Shown: positions 25,424 to 35,580, numbered from the stretch's first letter. The stretch is DNA of 64,000 bases from Oceanisphaera marina (GCF_014643915.1 NZ_BMKE01000003.1:62001-126000), one strand, 5' to 3'. Program-made: numbers and translations. Notes: a model not told the origin generated them from the letters alone.

Positions 25424-25867
25424 TTAAGCCAGTTTGGCTTTAATGCTTGCGCTGACCTTACCCATATCTGCACGTCCCTGGATTTGCGGTTTTAACACCG
25501 CCATGACTTTGCCCATATCCTGCATGCCACTAGCGCCGGTGTCGGCGATGGCATTATTGAGCAAAGTGTCCAGTTCGTCTGCGGTAAGAGGTTGCGGCAG
25601 GAATTCCTGCAGCACCACGATTTCCTGGCGCTCACCATCGGCTAGCTCTTGGCGTCCGGCCTGCTCAAATTGAGTGGCGGCGTCTTTGCGCTGCTTTACC
25701 ATTTTGGTAACGATGGCAATGATGGCGTCATCTTCCAGGTTTTCGCGGCTGTCTATCTCTTTTTGTTTGATCTCTGCCAGCAGCATACGCAAGGTGCCGA
25801 GGCGCGCCTTGTTTCTGGCACGCATGGCGATCTTTTGCTGTTCAGACAGTTGGTCTTTTAAGGACAC
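25424..25867 (-). CDS. yqeY: GatB/YqeY domain protein
   Basis: This 147-aa protein has the YqeY fold landmarks MRARNKARLGTLRMLLAEIKQKEID and a C-terminal MGKVMAVLKPQIQGRADMGKVS block. The family is related to the tail domain of the GatB amidotransferase subunit that contacts tRNA. Its stand-alone role is not settled. It sits 15 bases after rpsU and before dnaG, a common order in gammaproteobacteria outside E. coli. Confidence 0.93.
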   Translation of the reverse strand: MSLKDQLSEQQKIAMRARNKARLGTLRMLLAEIKQKEIDSRENLEDDAIIAIVTKMVKQRKDAATQFEQAGRQELADGERQEIVVLQEFLPQPLTADELDTLLNNAIADTGASGMQDMGKVMAVLKPQIQGRADMGKVSASIKAKLA

Positions 25868-25882
25868 GAGATCAACTACAGC

Positions 25883-26143
<261 letters not shown>

Positions 26144-26277
26144 CTAATAAAAATGGTGCGAAATTTTACTCTGAACCAGGACCTAAAGTAAAGTCCGACG
26201 GCAGTTCGCTGGTTAAAAAATCACTTAAAGGGTAACATAAGCCCCACTTTTTCGACAGCCTTGAATGATAGACCGAC

Positions 26278-27312
26278 ATGCGTGTACTAGGAATAGAAAC
26301 CTCCTGTGATGAAACCGGCATTGCCATATATGACGACAAGCTGGGTATTATGGCTCACCAGTTATACAGCCAGGTAGCGCTGCATGCGGACTATGGCGGT
26401 GTGGTGCCCGAGCTGGCCAGCCGGGATCATATTCGTAAAACCATTCCCTTGATTGAAGCCGCTCTGGCCGATGCCGGCTGTACCAAAGACGATATTGACG
26501 GGGTGGCATTTACCGCAGGCCCTGGCTTGATGGGGGCTTTGCTGGTGGGGGCAACCATAGGCCGCAGCCTGGCGTTTGCCTGGAACAAGCCGGCGGTGGC
26601 CGTGCATCACATGGAAGGCCACTTACTGGCCCCTATGCTGGAGGAGCAAGCACCGGAGTTTCCGTTTGTTGCTCTTTTGGTGTCCGGTGGTCACACCTTG
26701 TTGGTACGGGTTGATGGCATCGGGCGTTATGAAATTCTGGGCGAGTCGGTCGACGATGCGGCCGGCGAGGCGTTTGATAAGACGGCCAAGCTGATGGGGC
26801 TGGATTATCCCGGAGGCCCTCGTTTGGCTAAATTAGCGGAACAAGGTCAGCCTAACCGTTTCAAGTTCCCCCGGCCCATGACCGACCGCCCTGGGCTGGA
26901 TTTCAGTTTTTCCGGCCTGAAAACGGCGACCGCCACCACTATCGCCGCCGAAAGCAAGACGGCAGTCGAGGGGCAAATAGATCAGCAGACCCGTGCCGAT
27001 ATTGCCCACGCGTTTCAGCAGGCGGTGGTGGACACTTTGGCCATCAAGTGCAAGCGCGCCTTGAAGCAAACGGGCTTGAATCGTTTGGTGGTGGCCGGCG
27101 GCGTGAGCGCCAATGTCTCGTTGCGTACTCAGTTGAGCGAGCTGATGAGCAGTCTGCAGGGGGAGGTATTTTATCCGCGCAATGAATATTGCACCGACAA
27201 TGGTGCCATGATTGCCTTTGCCGGTCTGCAGCGATTAAAAGCCGGTGATCTAGAGCCGCTGGCAGTGCGGGCTCGGCCGCGCTGGCCGTTGGACGAACTA
27301 ACTGCTGTTTAA
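26278..27312 (+). CDS. tsaD: tRNA N6-threonylcarbamoyladenosine transferase TsaD
   Basis: This 344-aa Kae1/YgjD protein forms the t6A37 modification of ANN-decoding tRNAs together with TsaB and TsaE. It starts [16 protein letters not shown] (ATP-binding phosphate-1 motif), has the metal-binding [11 protein letters not shown] near residue 110, LVSGGHTLL, and the late [13 protein letters not shown] and NGAMIAFAG. It is divergent from rpsU, the conserved arrangement. Confidence 0.98.
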   Translation: MRVLGIETSCDETGIAIYDDKLGIMAHQLYSQVALHADYGGVVPELASRDHIRKTIPLIEAALADAGCTKDDIDGVAFTAGPGLMGALLVGATIGRSLAFAWNKPAVAVHHMEGHLLAPMLEEQAPEFPFVALLVSGGHTLLVRVDGIGRYEILGESVDDAAGEAFDKTAKLMGLDYPGGPRLAKLAEQGQPNRFKFPRPMTDRPGLDFSFSGLKTATATTIAAESKTAVEGQIDQQTRADIAHAFQQAVVDTLAIKCKRALKQTGLNRLVVAGGVSANVSLRTQLSELMSSLQGEVFYPRNEYCTDNGAMIAFAGLQRLKAGDLEPLAVRARPRWPLDELTAV

Positions 27313-27330
27313 AAAACGCAAGATTCTCTC

Positions 27331-27458
27331 GCCACGGAATACACGGAAGAACACGGAAAATTTAAGATAAAAACCAAGAGGAGTTATTACTGGTTAAGGC
27401 CTTATATCATACGCTCTGGTCGTTTTTGATTTGTCTTTACGTCCGTGTATTCCGTGGC
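27331..27458. repeat. Inverted-repeat element (17-bp perfect ends), MITE-like
   Basis: GCCACGGAATACACGGA at 27331-27347 is perfectly inverted at 27442-27458, with 94 bases between. Further ACACGGA-type half copies lie beside the left arm. No gene lies inside. It may be a miniature transposable element or a dispersed intergenic palindrome in the tsaD-plsY convergent gap. Confidence 0.6.
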
Positions 27459-27508
27459 AAAAAGAGGTTTGGTTCTTAGGTTTTTGTCTCCTCTTTGCCC
27501 TTCACACA

Positions 27509-28126
27509 TTACTCTTTACCTGCTCTATCGTCGCGTTTGAATCGTTCGATAATTGGTTTTTCCTGGCGGTGATACAGGCGGCTGATATTGCCGTGGTGCC
27601 GCAGAATGATCAGGCAGGAAAGCAAGGCGACCGACAGTGTGTATTCCGGTTTGATGAAGTAGACATACAGCGGGGCGAGCAGGGCGGTAATGAGTGACGC
27701 CAAAGAGGAATAGCCAAACAGCCCCAGGCATACCAGCCAGGTCAACAGCATCAAGCCGGTCATGTCCATGCCCAGCGGCAACAGGGTGCCCAGCGCCGTT
27801 GCCACTGCCTTGCCACCGTGAAAGTGAAAAAACAGCGGAAACATATGGCCCAGGCAGGCGGCCATGCCGATAAAAGCCAGGTACAAAGGGCTGATGTTCA
27901 AATACCAGGCCACATAAACCGGCACCGTGCCTTTCAGAATATCGAGTAACAGCACCCAGACGGCGGCGCTGCGATTACCCGTGCGCAGCACATTGGTGGC
28001 CCCCGGGTTGCCCGAGCCATGAGCCCGAGGGTCCGGCAGGCGATAAAGCCGAGAGATCAGCACGGCGCTGGAGATGGATCCCCCCAGATAAGCGAACATG
28101 ATCATAAACAAGATGAGGGCCGTCAT
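27509..28126 (-). CDS. plsY: Glycerol-3-phosphate acyltransferase PlsY
   Basis: PlsY moves an acyl group from acyl-phosphate to glycerol-3-phosphate, the first step of phospholipid synthesis, in the inner membrane. Visible motifs are [24 protein letters not shown] (substrate loop), [18 protein letters not shown] and the C-terminal RHHGNISRL. Starting at ATG 28126 gives 205 residues, the usual PlsY length; an in-frame TTG eight codons earlier lacks support. It is convergent with tsaD and divergent from folB. Confidence 0.95.
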   Translation of the reverse strand: MTALILFMIMFAYLGGSISSAVLISRLYRLPDPRAHGSGNPGATNVLRTGNRSAAVWVLLLDILKGTVPVYVAWYLNISPLYLAFIGMAACLGHMFPLFFHFHGGKAVATALGTLLPLGMDMTGLMLLTWLVCLGLFGYSSLASLITALLAPLYVYFIKPEYTLSVALLSCLIILRHHGNISRLYHRQEKPIIERFKRDDRAGKE

Positions 28127-28273
28127 TCGCGGTTTATACCTCGGGGTCAATCCGTTATTATTGCGGGCTTAAACCGAGCTATTGGCTGGCTAAAGCCTGT
28201 AGTGCAAGGCCTGCCGCGCAAGCGTGACTCGATTACCAACCATATGGCCACAGCTTAACAGAAGATAGAGACG

Positions 28274-28627
28274 ATGGATAAAGTGTTTGTACAAGGCCTA
28301 GAGGTGCTCACTACCATAGGTGTTTATGAGTGGGAAAAGGGCATTCAACAGAAGGTGCGTTTCGATCTTGAAATGGGCTACGACAATGCGCCTGCCGCGT
28401 TGGGTGATGATATTAACAAGGCGCTCGATTATGCTGCCTTGTCGCAAAAGGTAACCCGATACGCAGAGCAAAATCATGTGGAGCTGGTGGAAACCATGGC
28501 CGAGCAGATAGCGCAGCTTATTCTGACCGAGTTTGCCGTGCAATCGGTAAAAGTGCGTCTTACCAAGCCCAATGCCGTCGCTAATGCCGCCGGTGTCGGG
28601 GTAGAAATAGAGCGTTTTGCAAACTGA
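28274..28627 (+). CDS. folB: Dihydroneopterin aldolase
   Basis: This 117-aa enzyme of folate synthesis converts 7,8-dihydroneopterin to 6-hydroxymethyl-dihydropterin and glycolaldehyde. Landmarks are the start DKVFVQGLEVLTTIGVYEWE, the LDYAALSQKV segment, and VETMAEQIAQLIL with its active-site Glu. The late lysine in VRLTKPNA is also present. It is followed by uppP at 88 bases, as in E. coli. Confidence 0.97.
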   Translation: MDKVFVQGLEVLTTIGVYEWEKGIQQKVRFDLEMGYDNAPAALGDDINKALDYAALSQKVTRYAEQNHVELVETMAEQIAQLILTEFAVQSVKVRLTKPNAVANAAGVGVEIERFAN

Positions 28628-28715
28628 TCCGATCCAAGGCCTGAAGCGGCACTGTCATTAAAGCGTCATTGAACCTGGATAACCTGAATCAGTAACAGGC
28701 CAAAGGACATGCGCT

Positions 28716-29519
28716 ATGGAAGCTCACACCATATTACTGGCTCTGATTCAGGGCCTTACCGAGTTTTTACCTATCTCCAGCTCTGCACACTTGATATTGC
28801 CTTCGGTATTGTTGGGGTGGCGTGACCAGGGGATGGCATTTGATGTGGCCGTGCACCTGGGCAGTTTGCTGGCGGTGTTATATTACTTTCGTTACGAGGT
28901 GGTCAGCCTGGCGATCGCCTGGCAGCGTTCGATCAGAGGCAAAGAGCAAAGTGCCGAGTCACGCCTGGCCTGGAGCATTGTGCTGGCGACCATTCCCGCC
29001 TGCATTATAGGAGTGATTTTTGGCGGCTTCATCGCCGATTTTTTACGTTCCGGCTGGGTTATCGCCGTTAGCACCATCGTATTTGGCTTGCTGCTGTGGT
29101 GGGCCGACAAAATAGCTCGACTGCATAAAAGCGAATATCAAACCGGTTGGCGTGGGGCTTTTTTGCTGGGCTGTGCCCAGGCATTGGCACTGATTCCGGG
29201 GACCTCGCGCAGCGGTATCACCTTAACTGCCGGGTTGATGCTGGGCATGACGCGTGATGCCGCCGCTCGTTTCTCTTTTCTGATGTCGATTCCGATTATA
29301 TTTCTGGCCGGCAGCCATCAGGCCACGGGCTTGCTAAGTGCCGGAGCGATAATACCCTGGTCCGCTATGGGACTGGGTATTGTGGTTTCGTTTGCCAGTG
29401 CTCTGGCCTGCATTCACCTGTTTTTAGCCTTGTTGAACCGTATCGGCGTCATGCCCTTTGTATGGTATCGGTTAGGGCTGGGGGCGGTGCTATTCTGGGT
29501 GATGGCAGGCCAACTGTAA
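28716..29519 (+). CDS. uppP: Undecaprenyl-diphosphatase UppP (BacA)
   Basis: This 267-aa integral membrane phosphatase recycles undecaprenyl pyrophosphate for peptidoglycan and O-antigen carriers and gives basal bacitracin resistance. Motifs: [15 protein letters not shown] near residue 13 (with the catalytic Glu and Ser cluster) and [14 protein letters not shown] around 160. AAAGGA lies upstream of the ATG. It is convergent with cca. Confidence 0.97.
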   Translation: MEAHTILLALIQGLTEFLPISSSAHLILPSVLLGWRDQGMAFDVAVHLGSLLAVLYYFRYEVVSLAIAWQRSIRGKEQSAESRLAWSIVLATIPACIIGVIFGGFIADFLRSGWVIAVSTIVFGLLLWWADKIARLHKSEYQTGWRGAFLLGCAQALALIPGTSRSGITLTAGLMLGMTRDAAARFSFLMSIPIIFLAGSHQATGLLSAGAIIPWSAMGLGIVVSFASALACIHLFLALLNRIGVMPFVWYRLGLGAVLFWVMAGQL

Positions 29520-29537
29520 TCTGGCCTGCATAACAGC

Positions 29538-30755
29538 TTAGCCTAATCGTTGTTCAAGGCGTTGCAGACGAGCTTGCGAAATGGCCTCGCCAATGGCGGG
29601 GCCTTTTAGTCCCTGGGCTATAAAGGGGCCGGCGGTAATGGTTTTCAGCTCGCCCAGCCATTGCCACAATAACGGGCCTTGCGGATACGGTGCCGTGTTC
29701 TTTTGGCTTTGCATATCGGCCTGAGCGCATTGCAGCAACAGGGAAAAACGCTCGGGTTTGCGCCAGGCATCGGTAGCCTGGTACAGCGCGAGTATACGGG
29801 GCGCTTGCGCGACTGTAGGGCGAGATAAACCATGTAAAAACGGGTGCCAGCGGCTTATCAGAATGGCCAGCTCCTTGTGCTCGGTGGGCACCTTGAGGCG
29901 TTGACAAAGGGTGGTAATGGGCGTTACGCCTTGCTCATTACGCTGGGTCTGAGTCGTTTGCTCTGTGGTGGCCTGCGTGGTGCCAATGGCATGGCAGAGT
30001 ACGGCGAATCGAGCGGCAATATTATCGGTCAACTCGGCGCAGCGGGTGAGCGCGGCCATGGTCTGTTGGCCGGCATCGGGTTCTGTCCCCCAGGGCTTGC
30101 TGACAGGTACGCCAAACAAGGCATCTATTTCCGGAAACAGGGCCGTCAGGCCATGAACACGACGCAATACTTCAAAAAACACCTGCGGGTGTGGACTGGC
30201 CAGCGCCTTTTCTGTTTCTTTCCATACCCGTTCGGGAGTCAGCGTGGCCAGTTCGCCGCTGGCTGCCATTTGTTGCATCAACTCCAGAGTCTCGTCGGCA
30301 ACAACAAAGCCCAGATGATGAAAGCGGGCGGCAAAGCGAGCGACCCGCAATACGCGCAGCGGGTCTTCACTAAACGCATCAGACACATGGCGCAAGCGGC
30401 GGGCAGCAATATCTGCCTGACCATGATAGGGATCGATCAAAGTGCCGTCTTCACGTTGAGCGATGGCGTTAATCGTCAGGTCGCGGCGGCTCAAGTCTTC
30501 TTCCAGCGTCACCTCGGGGCCAAAATCACAGATAAAGCCGGTATAACCTGTGCCTGCCTTGCGCTCGGTGCGAGCAAGCGCGTATTCGTTTTTGCTGTTG
30601 GGATGCAGGAACACCGGAAAGTCTTTGCCTACCTGCTGATAGCCCTGTTGCAGCAGTTGCTCGGGCAGGGCACCGACGACGACGTAGTCGCGATCGTATA
30701 CGGTTATGCCCAATAGCGAATCTCGTACCGCGCCGCCTACTAGATAAACTTGCAC
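29538..30755 (-). CDS. cca: CCA-adding tRNA nucleotidyltransferase
   Basis: This 405-aa enzyme adds or repairs the 3' CCA of tRNAs. The class II core is clear: VYLVGGAVRDSLLG, the catalytic DRDYVV (DxD), LSRRDLTINAIA and RVLRVARFAARF. I choose the GTG at 30755 because GGGAG lies about 8 bases upstream and the protein then starts at VQVYLVGG as in the family; an open frame continues 49 codons upstream without family similarity. The C-terminal HD-type region seems shortened: the HDxGK motif is not obvious (CHAIGTT is in its place), so the phosphohydrolase activity of the E. coli enzyme may be absent. Confidence 0.95.
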   Translation of the reverse strand: MQVYLVGGAVRDSLLGITVYDRDYVVVGALPEQLLQQGYQQVGKDFPVFLHPNSKNEYALARTERKAGTGYTGFICDFGPEVTLEEDLSRRDLTINAIAQREDGTLIDPYHGQADIAARRLRHVSDAFSEDPLRVLRVARFAARFHHLGFVVADETLELMQQMAASGELATLTPERVWKETEKALASPHPQVFFEVLRRVHGLTALFPEIDALFGVPVSKPWGTEPDAGQQTMAALTRCAELTDNIAARFAVLCHAIGTTQATTEQTTQTQRNEQGVTPITTLCQRLKVPTEHKELAILISRWHPFLHGLSRPTVAQAPRILALYQATDAWRKPERFSLLLQCAQADMQSQKNTAPYPQGPLLWQWLGELKTITAGPFIAQGLKGPAIGEAISQARLQRLEQRLG

Positions 30756-30882
30756 TGATGTCTCCCTGAGCCAAAAGCCCATTATAACGGCAAAAAAGCG
30801 CTGCACGCTGCCAGCGTTAGGCGGCCAGTTCAAATAAACACCATATGAGTGCACAACCCCGTCCACACTGGCCGCCGAGTAG

Positions 30883-30914
30883 CAAAAGAGCCCCCCATGC
30901 AAGCATGGGGGGCT
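30883..30914 (-). terminator. Terminator of putA
   Basis: A 12-bp perfect stem (AGCCCCCCATGC / GCATGGGGGGCT) with a tiny loop is followed by CTTTT on the minus strand, 23 bases after the putA stop. Confidence 0.85.
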
Positions 30915-30937
30915 GAGCTTATCGCTGACCGTTTGCT

Positions 30938-33900
30938 TTAGCTTTCGCCTAATGACAACAGGGTGGCGTTGCCGCCAATGGCGGTAGTGTTGTTGGTAAT
31001 GGTTTTCTCGGTAATAAAGCGGGTGAGATAATGGGGCCCGCCCGCCTTGGGACCGGTGCCGGACAAGCCCTGCCCGCCAAAGGGTTGCACGCCCACCATG
31101 GCGCCAATTTGATCGCGGTTGATGTAGATGTTACCGGCGTTGACCCGTTGCGCTATGTCGTCGGCAAAGGAGGCATTGCGACTGTGAATACCCAGCGTCA
31201 GGCCGTATCCCGTATTGTTGATCTCGTCTATTACCTTGCCGATATCTTGCGCCTTGAAACGCACCACATGCAGTATGGGGCCAAACTGTTCTTTGGCCAG
31301 CTCACCAATGCTGGCGATTTCCAGTGCCGTGGGCTGAATATACCAGCCGTTGTTACAGCCTTCGCCCAGTGGCGTTTGCGCAATCAGGGTATTACCGGCG
31401 GCCTGAATGGCGGTCAGGTGTTTCATCAATCCCGCTTGCGCGCCTTCATCGATAACCGGACCCACATCGGTAGACCATAAGGCCGGATCGGCCACACTGA
31501 GCTCGTTCATGGCGCCTTTCAGGATCTCCAGCACCCGCTCGGCGATGTCTTCCTGCAAATACAAGACCCGTAGCGCCGAGCACCGCTGGCCGGCACTCTG
31601 AAAGGCGGCGCGCACCACATCGCGTACCACCTGTTCGGGCAGGGCGGTGGAGTCGACGATCATGGCATTCTGGCCGCCGGTTTCGGCAATCAGCGGAATA
31701 ATGGCGCCTTTGCGCTGGGCCAGCGTCTGGTTGATGGCCATGGCGGTATCGGTCGAGCCGGTAAAGCAGACCCCGGCAATGCGTGGGTCTGCGGTTAACG
31801 CTGCGCCCACGGTGGCGCCATCGCCGGGCAATAATTGCAATACCTCGGGCGGAATACCGGCTTGATGTGCCAGTGTGGTGGCCAGCTGGGCGATCAGGCT
31901 GGTTTGTTCGGCCGGTTTGGCCAGTACCGTATTACCGGTGACCAGTGCCGCGCTGACCTGACCCAAAAAGATGGCCAGCGGGAAGTTCCAGGGGCTGATG
32001 CACACAAAGGGGCCGCGGCCCTGAGCCAGCAGCTGGTTATGTTCACCTGTGTAGCCCGGCAGGATGCGAGGGATCATCAGGGTGCGAGCCTCGTTGGCAT
32101 AATAACGACAAAAATCCACGGCTTCGCGCACTTCATCTATGCCATCTTGCAGCAACTTGCCGGCTTCTCGGGTACACAAGGAAATAAAGTCGGCTTGATG
32201 CGCTTCCAGCAAATCGGCCAGCTTTTCCAGCGCCTGAGCCCGAGCCTCTACCGGCGTATTGCGCCAGTCAGCAAAGGCGGCCCGGGAGATGCCGACCGCT
32301 TGTTCAACGGTGGCTTTGTCGGCGAAATACACCTTGCCCACGGTCTGCTCATGATCCTGTGGGCTGAATACCGTGGTTGGCGTTCCGCTGGTGACGGCCT
32401 TGCCACCCACCAGCGGGCTGGCTTGCCAGTGCTTGTCGTTCAGTTTATCCAGGGCGCTGAAAAAGGGCGCTCTAATGCCTTCTATATTCATGTTCAGACC
32501 GCGGGAGTTAACGCGATCGGGGAAGATGGCCAACGGCAAGGGAATGCGGTCGTTGGCCAGGCTGTCGTATTCGGCCAGGGTGTCTCGGGGGTGGGTGACC
32601 AGGGTATCTATGGGAGTTTTCGGATCCACCAGCTTGTGCACAAACGAGGTGTTGGCGCCGTTTTCCAGCAAGCGCCGCACCAGATAGGGCAAGAGATCCT
32701 TATGGGCACCGACGGGAGCATAAATACGACAGTTTACCTCCGGGTGTTCGGCCAGTACCGCGTTATACAATTCTTCGCCCATGCCGTGCAGGCGTTGAAA
32801 CTCGTAATCCCGCTGCTTGGCCATGGCCATTACCGAGACTACGGTATGGGCGTTGTGCGTGGCAAACTGCGGATAGATAGCGCCCTGGGTGGCATCACTC
32901 AGCAGATAGCGGGCGCAGGCCAGATAGGAAATATCGGTGCCGGCCTTGCGGGTAAATACCGGGTAACCATCGATGCCGCTTTGCTGGCAGTGTTTGATTT
33001 CGCTGTCCCAATAGGCACCTTTTACCAGTCGTAGCGGAATTTCATCGCCCTGTTCCCGGGCCAGCGCCGTCAGCCAGCACAGCACGGGCAGGGCCCGTTT
33101 GGAATAGGCCTGGATGACGATGCCCAGTCCTCCCCAGCCCTGATTCACCGGATCCCGATACAGCGACTCGAACAAGTCGAGTGATAATTCGAGGCGGTCC
33201 ATCTCTTCGGCATCTATGGTGACAAACACATTCAGCTTGCGTGCCAGTTCAAGCAACTTGAGCACGGTGGCCTTGAGTTCGGTGAGCACGCGCTCGCGAT
33301 TGGCTTCTTCGTATCTGGGGTGTAATGCCGACAGCTTGATTGAAATTGAAGGGCGAGGAACCGAGCTGTTAACCAGAGATTCGCCGCCCACGGCGGTAAT
33401 GGCGTTGGCGTAATCCTGATAATATTTGTCGGCATCGGCGGCGGTCATGGCGGCTTCACCCAGCATATCGTAAGAGTGGGTATACCCCTGCTGGCGTGCC
33501 TTGCGACTGGCTTTTAGCGCTTCTTTGATGTCTCGACCGAGCACAAACTGCTTGCCCATGATCTTCATGGCGGCATACATGGCCGAGCGTACCATGGGCT
33601 CGCCCATGCGGTTGATCATGCGGTTGAGTACATTGGCCGGATTGCCATCGAGCTTTTTGTCCATGCGAATGACTTTGCCGGTGAGCATCAGGCCCCAGGT
33701 GGACGCGTTGACCAGTGTGGAATCACTTTGGCGAAAATACTTGGCCCAGTCGGCGCCGGATAATCGGTCTTTAATCAGCTCATCGGCGGTGTGACTGTCG
33801 GGAATGCGCAGCAGTGCCTCGGCCAGGCACATTAAAATAATGCCTTCCTGGGTATCCAGGCTGTATTGCTGCAAGAAGGCATCAATACCATCGCCGCCAT

Positions 33901-34105
33901 CACTTTCCTTGCGCACCCGGGTCACCAGCTGATGAGCCTGTTCCTGAACCTGCGCCAGGGCCTGGCGGGTTGAGGGTACTTGTTCCAGCAAGGCGGCCAG
34001 ATGAGTATTTTCGTCAACGATATAGTGTTGAGTAATGGCCTGGCGCAGGGCCTTTAAATCGCTGGGAGCATAACGGGGGGCAAAAGCGGCGGCAACGGTA
34101 AACAT
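30938..34105 (-). CDS. putA: Bifunctional proline dehydrogenase / P5C dehydrogenase PutA (short form)
   Basis: This 1055-aa enzyme oxidises proline to glutamate with FAD then NAD, channelling the intermediate. The proline dehydrogenase barrel spans roughly residues 150-450 (RLVKGAYWDSEIKHCQ, FATHNAHTV). The aldehyde dehydrogenase half includes the family motifs FVCISPWNFPLAIF, AETGGQNAMIVD (general-base Glu) and FQSAGQRCSALRVL (catalytic Cys). The N-terminal ribbon-helix-helix DNA-binding domain of E. coli PutA (1320 aa) is absent, so this form cannot repress its own gene, and the C-terminal extra domain is missing too. AGGAG precedes the ATG. No putP is adjacent. Confidence 0.96.
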   Translation of the reverse strand: MFTVAAAFAPRYAPSDLKALRQAITQHYIVDENTHLAALLEQVPSTRQALAQVQEQAHQLVTRVRKESDGGDGIDAFLQQYSLDTQEGIILMCLAEALLRIPDSHTADELIKDRLSGADWAKYFRQSDSTLVNASTWGLMLTGKVIRMDKKLDGNPANVLNRMINRMGEPMVRSAMYAAMKIMGKQFVLGRDIKEALKASRKARQQGYTHSYDMLGEAAMTAADADKYYQDYANAITAVGGESLVNSSVPRPSISIKLSALHPRYEEANRERVLTELKATVLKLLELARKLNVFVTIDAEEMDRLELSLDLFESLYRDPVNQGWGGLGIVIQAYSKRALPVLCWLTALAREQGDEIPLRLVKGAYWDSEIKHCQQSGIDGYPVFTRKAGTDISYLACARYLLSDATQGAIYPQFATHNAHTVVSVMAMAKQRDYEFQRLHGMGEELYNAVLAEHPEVNCRIYAPVGAHKDLLPYLVRRLLENGANTSFVHKLVDPKTPIDTLVTHPRDTLAEYDSLANDRIPLPLAIFPDRVNSRGLNMNIEGIRAPFFSALDKLNDKHWQASPLVGGKAVTSGTPTTVFSPQDHEQTVGKVYFADKATVEQAVGISRAAFADWRNTPVEARAQALEKLADLLEAHQADFISLCTREAGKLLQDGIDEVREAVDFCRYYANEARTLMIPRILPGYTGEHNQLLAQGRGPFVCISPWNFPLAIFLGQVSAALVTGNTVLAKPAEQTSLIAQLATTLAHQAGIPPEVLQLLPGDGATVGAALTADPRIAGVCFTGSTDTAMAINQTLAQRKGAIIPLIAETGGQNAMIVDSTALPEQVVRDVVRAAFQSAGQRCSALRVLYLQEDIAERVLEILKGAMNELSVADPALWSTDVGPVIDEGAQAGLMKHLTAIQAAGNTLIAQTPLGEGCNNGWYIQPTALEIASIGELAKEQFGPILHVVRFKAQDIGKVIDEINNTGYGLTLGIHSRNASFADDIAQRVNAGNIYINRDQIGAMVGVQPFGGQGLSGTGPKAGGPHYLTRFITEKTITNNTTAIGGNATLLSLGES

Positions 34106-34501
34106 AACGGCACTCCTAACATGGCTGGGGTGAGCGAGTGAAACAGAATCATCACATTGATAAGGTATACGATTTTTCGGTTATTAACAGAGATTGCCAC
34201 GGTGCCAATCGACAAATGCGATCTGTACAGCATATATTGGCGATATTACGGTGTTTGTTACTTTTTTTCGTATACGATGCCGTGGTAACGAGCTGTTGTT
34301 AATATAGTTTACTTCTGGTGAAGCGGCTGATCTGTGCGCCATGACCGTGGGCCTTTCTGGCGTTGTTAGCGTGGCGAGACAGGCTTGATGCGATGAGCCT
34401 GTGACTGGGCTATTAGCCATGTTGGGATTCACATGAGTAAAGGTCAAAATACCTCCCCGGGCCACTCGTTCTACAATCAGCAAATGCCAACCCTGGGCGC
34501 A
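34106..34501. other. putA upstream region, non-coding
   Basis: Nearly 400 bases without a supportable gene. It holds the putA promoter, reading left. Two same-strand copies of GTATACGA lie at 34165-34172 and 34270-34277, the second within the palindrome CGTATACG. They are spaced 105 bases apart (about ten helical turns) and could bind a regulator of putA. Confidence 0.4.
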
Positions 34502-34530
34502 TTGTTTGCTTGCCGCTCCCCCCCTATAAT
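34502..34530 (+). promoter_or_regulatory. Sigma-70 promoter of the four-TM protein gene
   Basis: TTGTTT (34502-34507) and TATAAT (34525-34530) are separated by 17 bases, the ideal spacing, and lie 33 bases before the GTG start of the downstream gene. Confidence 0.65.
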
Positions 34531-34563
34531 GCGCACTCTTTTTATCTGTGGTAAGCAAGTACT

Positions 34564-35517
34564 GTGCACTATCAACGTCTTCCCAAAGGGCATTTTGCCT
34601 TGTCTGTGGTTTATCTGATCACCGGCGCCTCCATTGCCGCCTCCATGGTATTTTCTTTGCTGCTGTTTCTGTCTCTGGAACAAGGTTTGCTGATGAAGCT
34701 GATGTTCGGCGGCCTGGCATTGGTGTTTGAGGTTGGAAAATTTTATATCTGGTATGAGATGGGGGAACGGGTCAGCCGACGCGATTCCATTGGCGCAGCC
34801 AAGGCGCTGTGCTTTTATGCCGTGCTGGCCGGGTTATCCATTGCCGGCAGTGTGGGGGGCATTAATGCTGCCACCAATACCCTGCTGGAAGGCGACGCCG
34901 TCAAGGCCGCCGAGGTACAGAGCTATACCGATAAAATTGCCGGCCTGGACAGAGAAATAGAAATCAACGAGCAGGCGGCACAGGCTTACATCGATATGAA
35001 GCGCATCGCCAACGGCATGACCAATATGCTGGAGCGTAATGCCGAACTGCGTGCCCGCCAGGATGAATTACGACGCGAACGAGACCAGGTTGCCATTACC
35101 AGTCAAAGCTCGCTGATGGGACTGATGTCGAGCCTGGCCGATGGCCTGGGCTGGCCGTTATCGCGGGTGCAATTTGGTATAGTGGCCGCGCTATCTATTT
35201 TGTTGGATTTCTTTGCTGCCTTCTTTATTGCCCTGCTGGGTGACGAAATTCGTTTTCGGCGCAGCCAAAAGAAGCCACCCTTGCCTGTTGCAAGCGACGA
35301 CAGCAAAGAAGAAACGCCAGCCATGCCGGTTCGGCCCGATTATTACCATGAGGTGGTGAACAAGCTGCAGGCCGGTGAACTGCGTTGTGCCAAGGGCGCG
35401 GTCTCGCGCATGTTGGAAAAGCCGCTGGAAGAAGTGGAAGATATTTTTCACTGGCTGTTGCAAGACGGTATTGTGTATCGCAAGCCCAATCGGCATTTCG
35501 CCGTCAAGTCGTCATAA
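34564..35517 (+). CDS. Four-TM protein with coiled coil and C-terminal winged-helix-like tail, unknown
   Basis: This 317-aa protein is not recognised. It has hydrophobic helices at about residues 11-37, 42-64, 81-101 and 203-226. A long charged coiled coil (about 110-180) lies between the third and fourth. After a Pro/Ser/Glu linker, a compact C-terminal domain (258-317) reads YYHEVVNKLQAGELRCAKGAV ... VEDIFHWLLQDGIVYRK, like a winged helix. It starts with GTG and has no clear ribosome site, but a good promoter lies just upstream. The tail and coiled coil suggest a membrane scaffold that could touch DNA or a partner protein. It stands alone, between putA and ygiM, and is convergent with ygiM. 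Confidence 0.75.
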   Translation: MHYQRLPKGHFALSVVYLITGASIAASMVFSLLLFLSLEQGLLMKLMFGGLALVFEVGKFYIWYEMGERVSRRDSIGAAKALCFYAVLAGLSIAGSVGGINAATNTLLEGDAVKAAEVQSYTDKIAGLDREIEINEQAAQAYIDMKRIANGMTNMLERNAELRARQDELRRERDQVAITSQSSLMGLMSSLADGLGWPLSRVQFGIVAALSILLDFFAAFFIALLGDEIRFRRSQKKPPLPVASDDSKEETPAMPVRPDYYHEVVNKLQAGELRCAKGAVSRMLEKPLEEVEDIFHWLLQDGIVYRKPNRHFAVKSS

Positions 35518-35580
35518 ACCCCGCAGCGCTCATCTCCCCAAAGACAAACGCCAGCGCCGAGACCCTGGTTGCTTAAAATA

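Noticed and set aside
29844-30716. A 290-codon plus-strand frame
   Set aside because: Antisense to cca over its whole length, with no start signal or family match.
31835-33034. A 399-codon open frame on the plus strand
   Set aside because: It lies wholly antisense to putA, has no ribosome site and no recognisable motif; long antisense frames are expected opposite GC-rich genes.
34184-34558. A 124-codon minus-strand frame upstream of putA
   Set aside because: It would cover the likely putA promoter and the sigma-70 promoter of the plus-strand gene, and its content is low-complexity with no motif.
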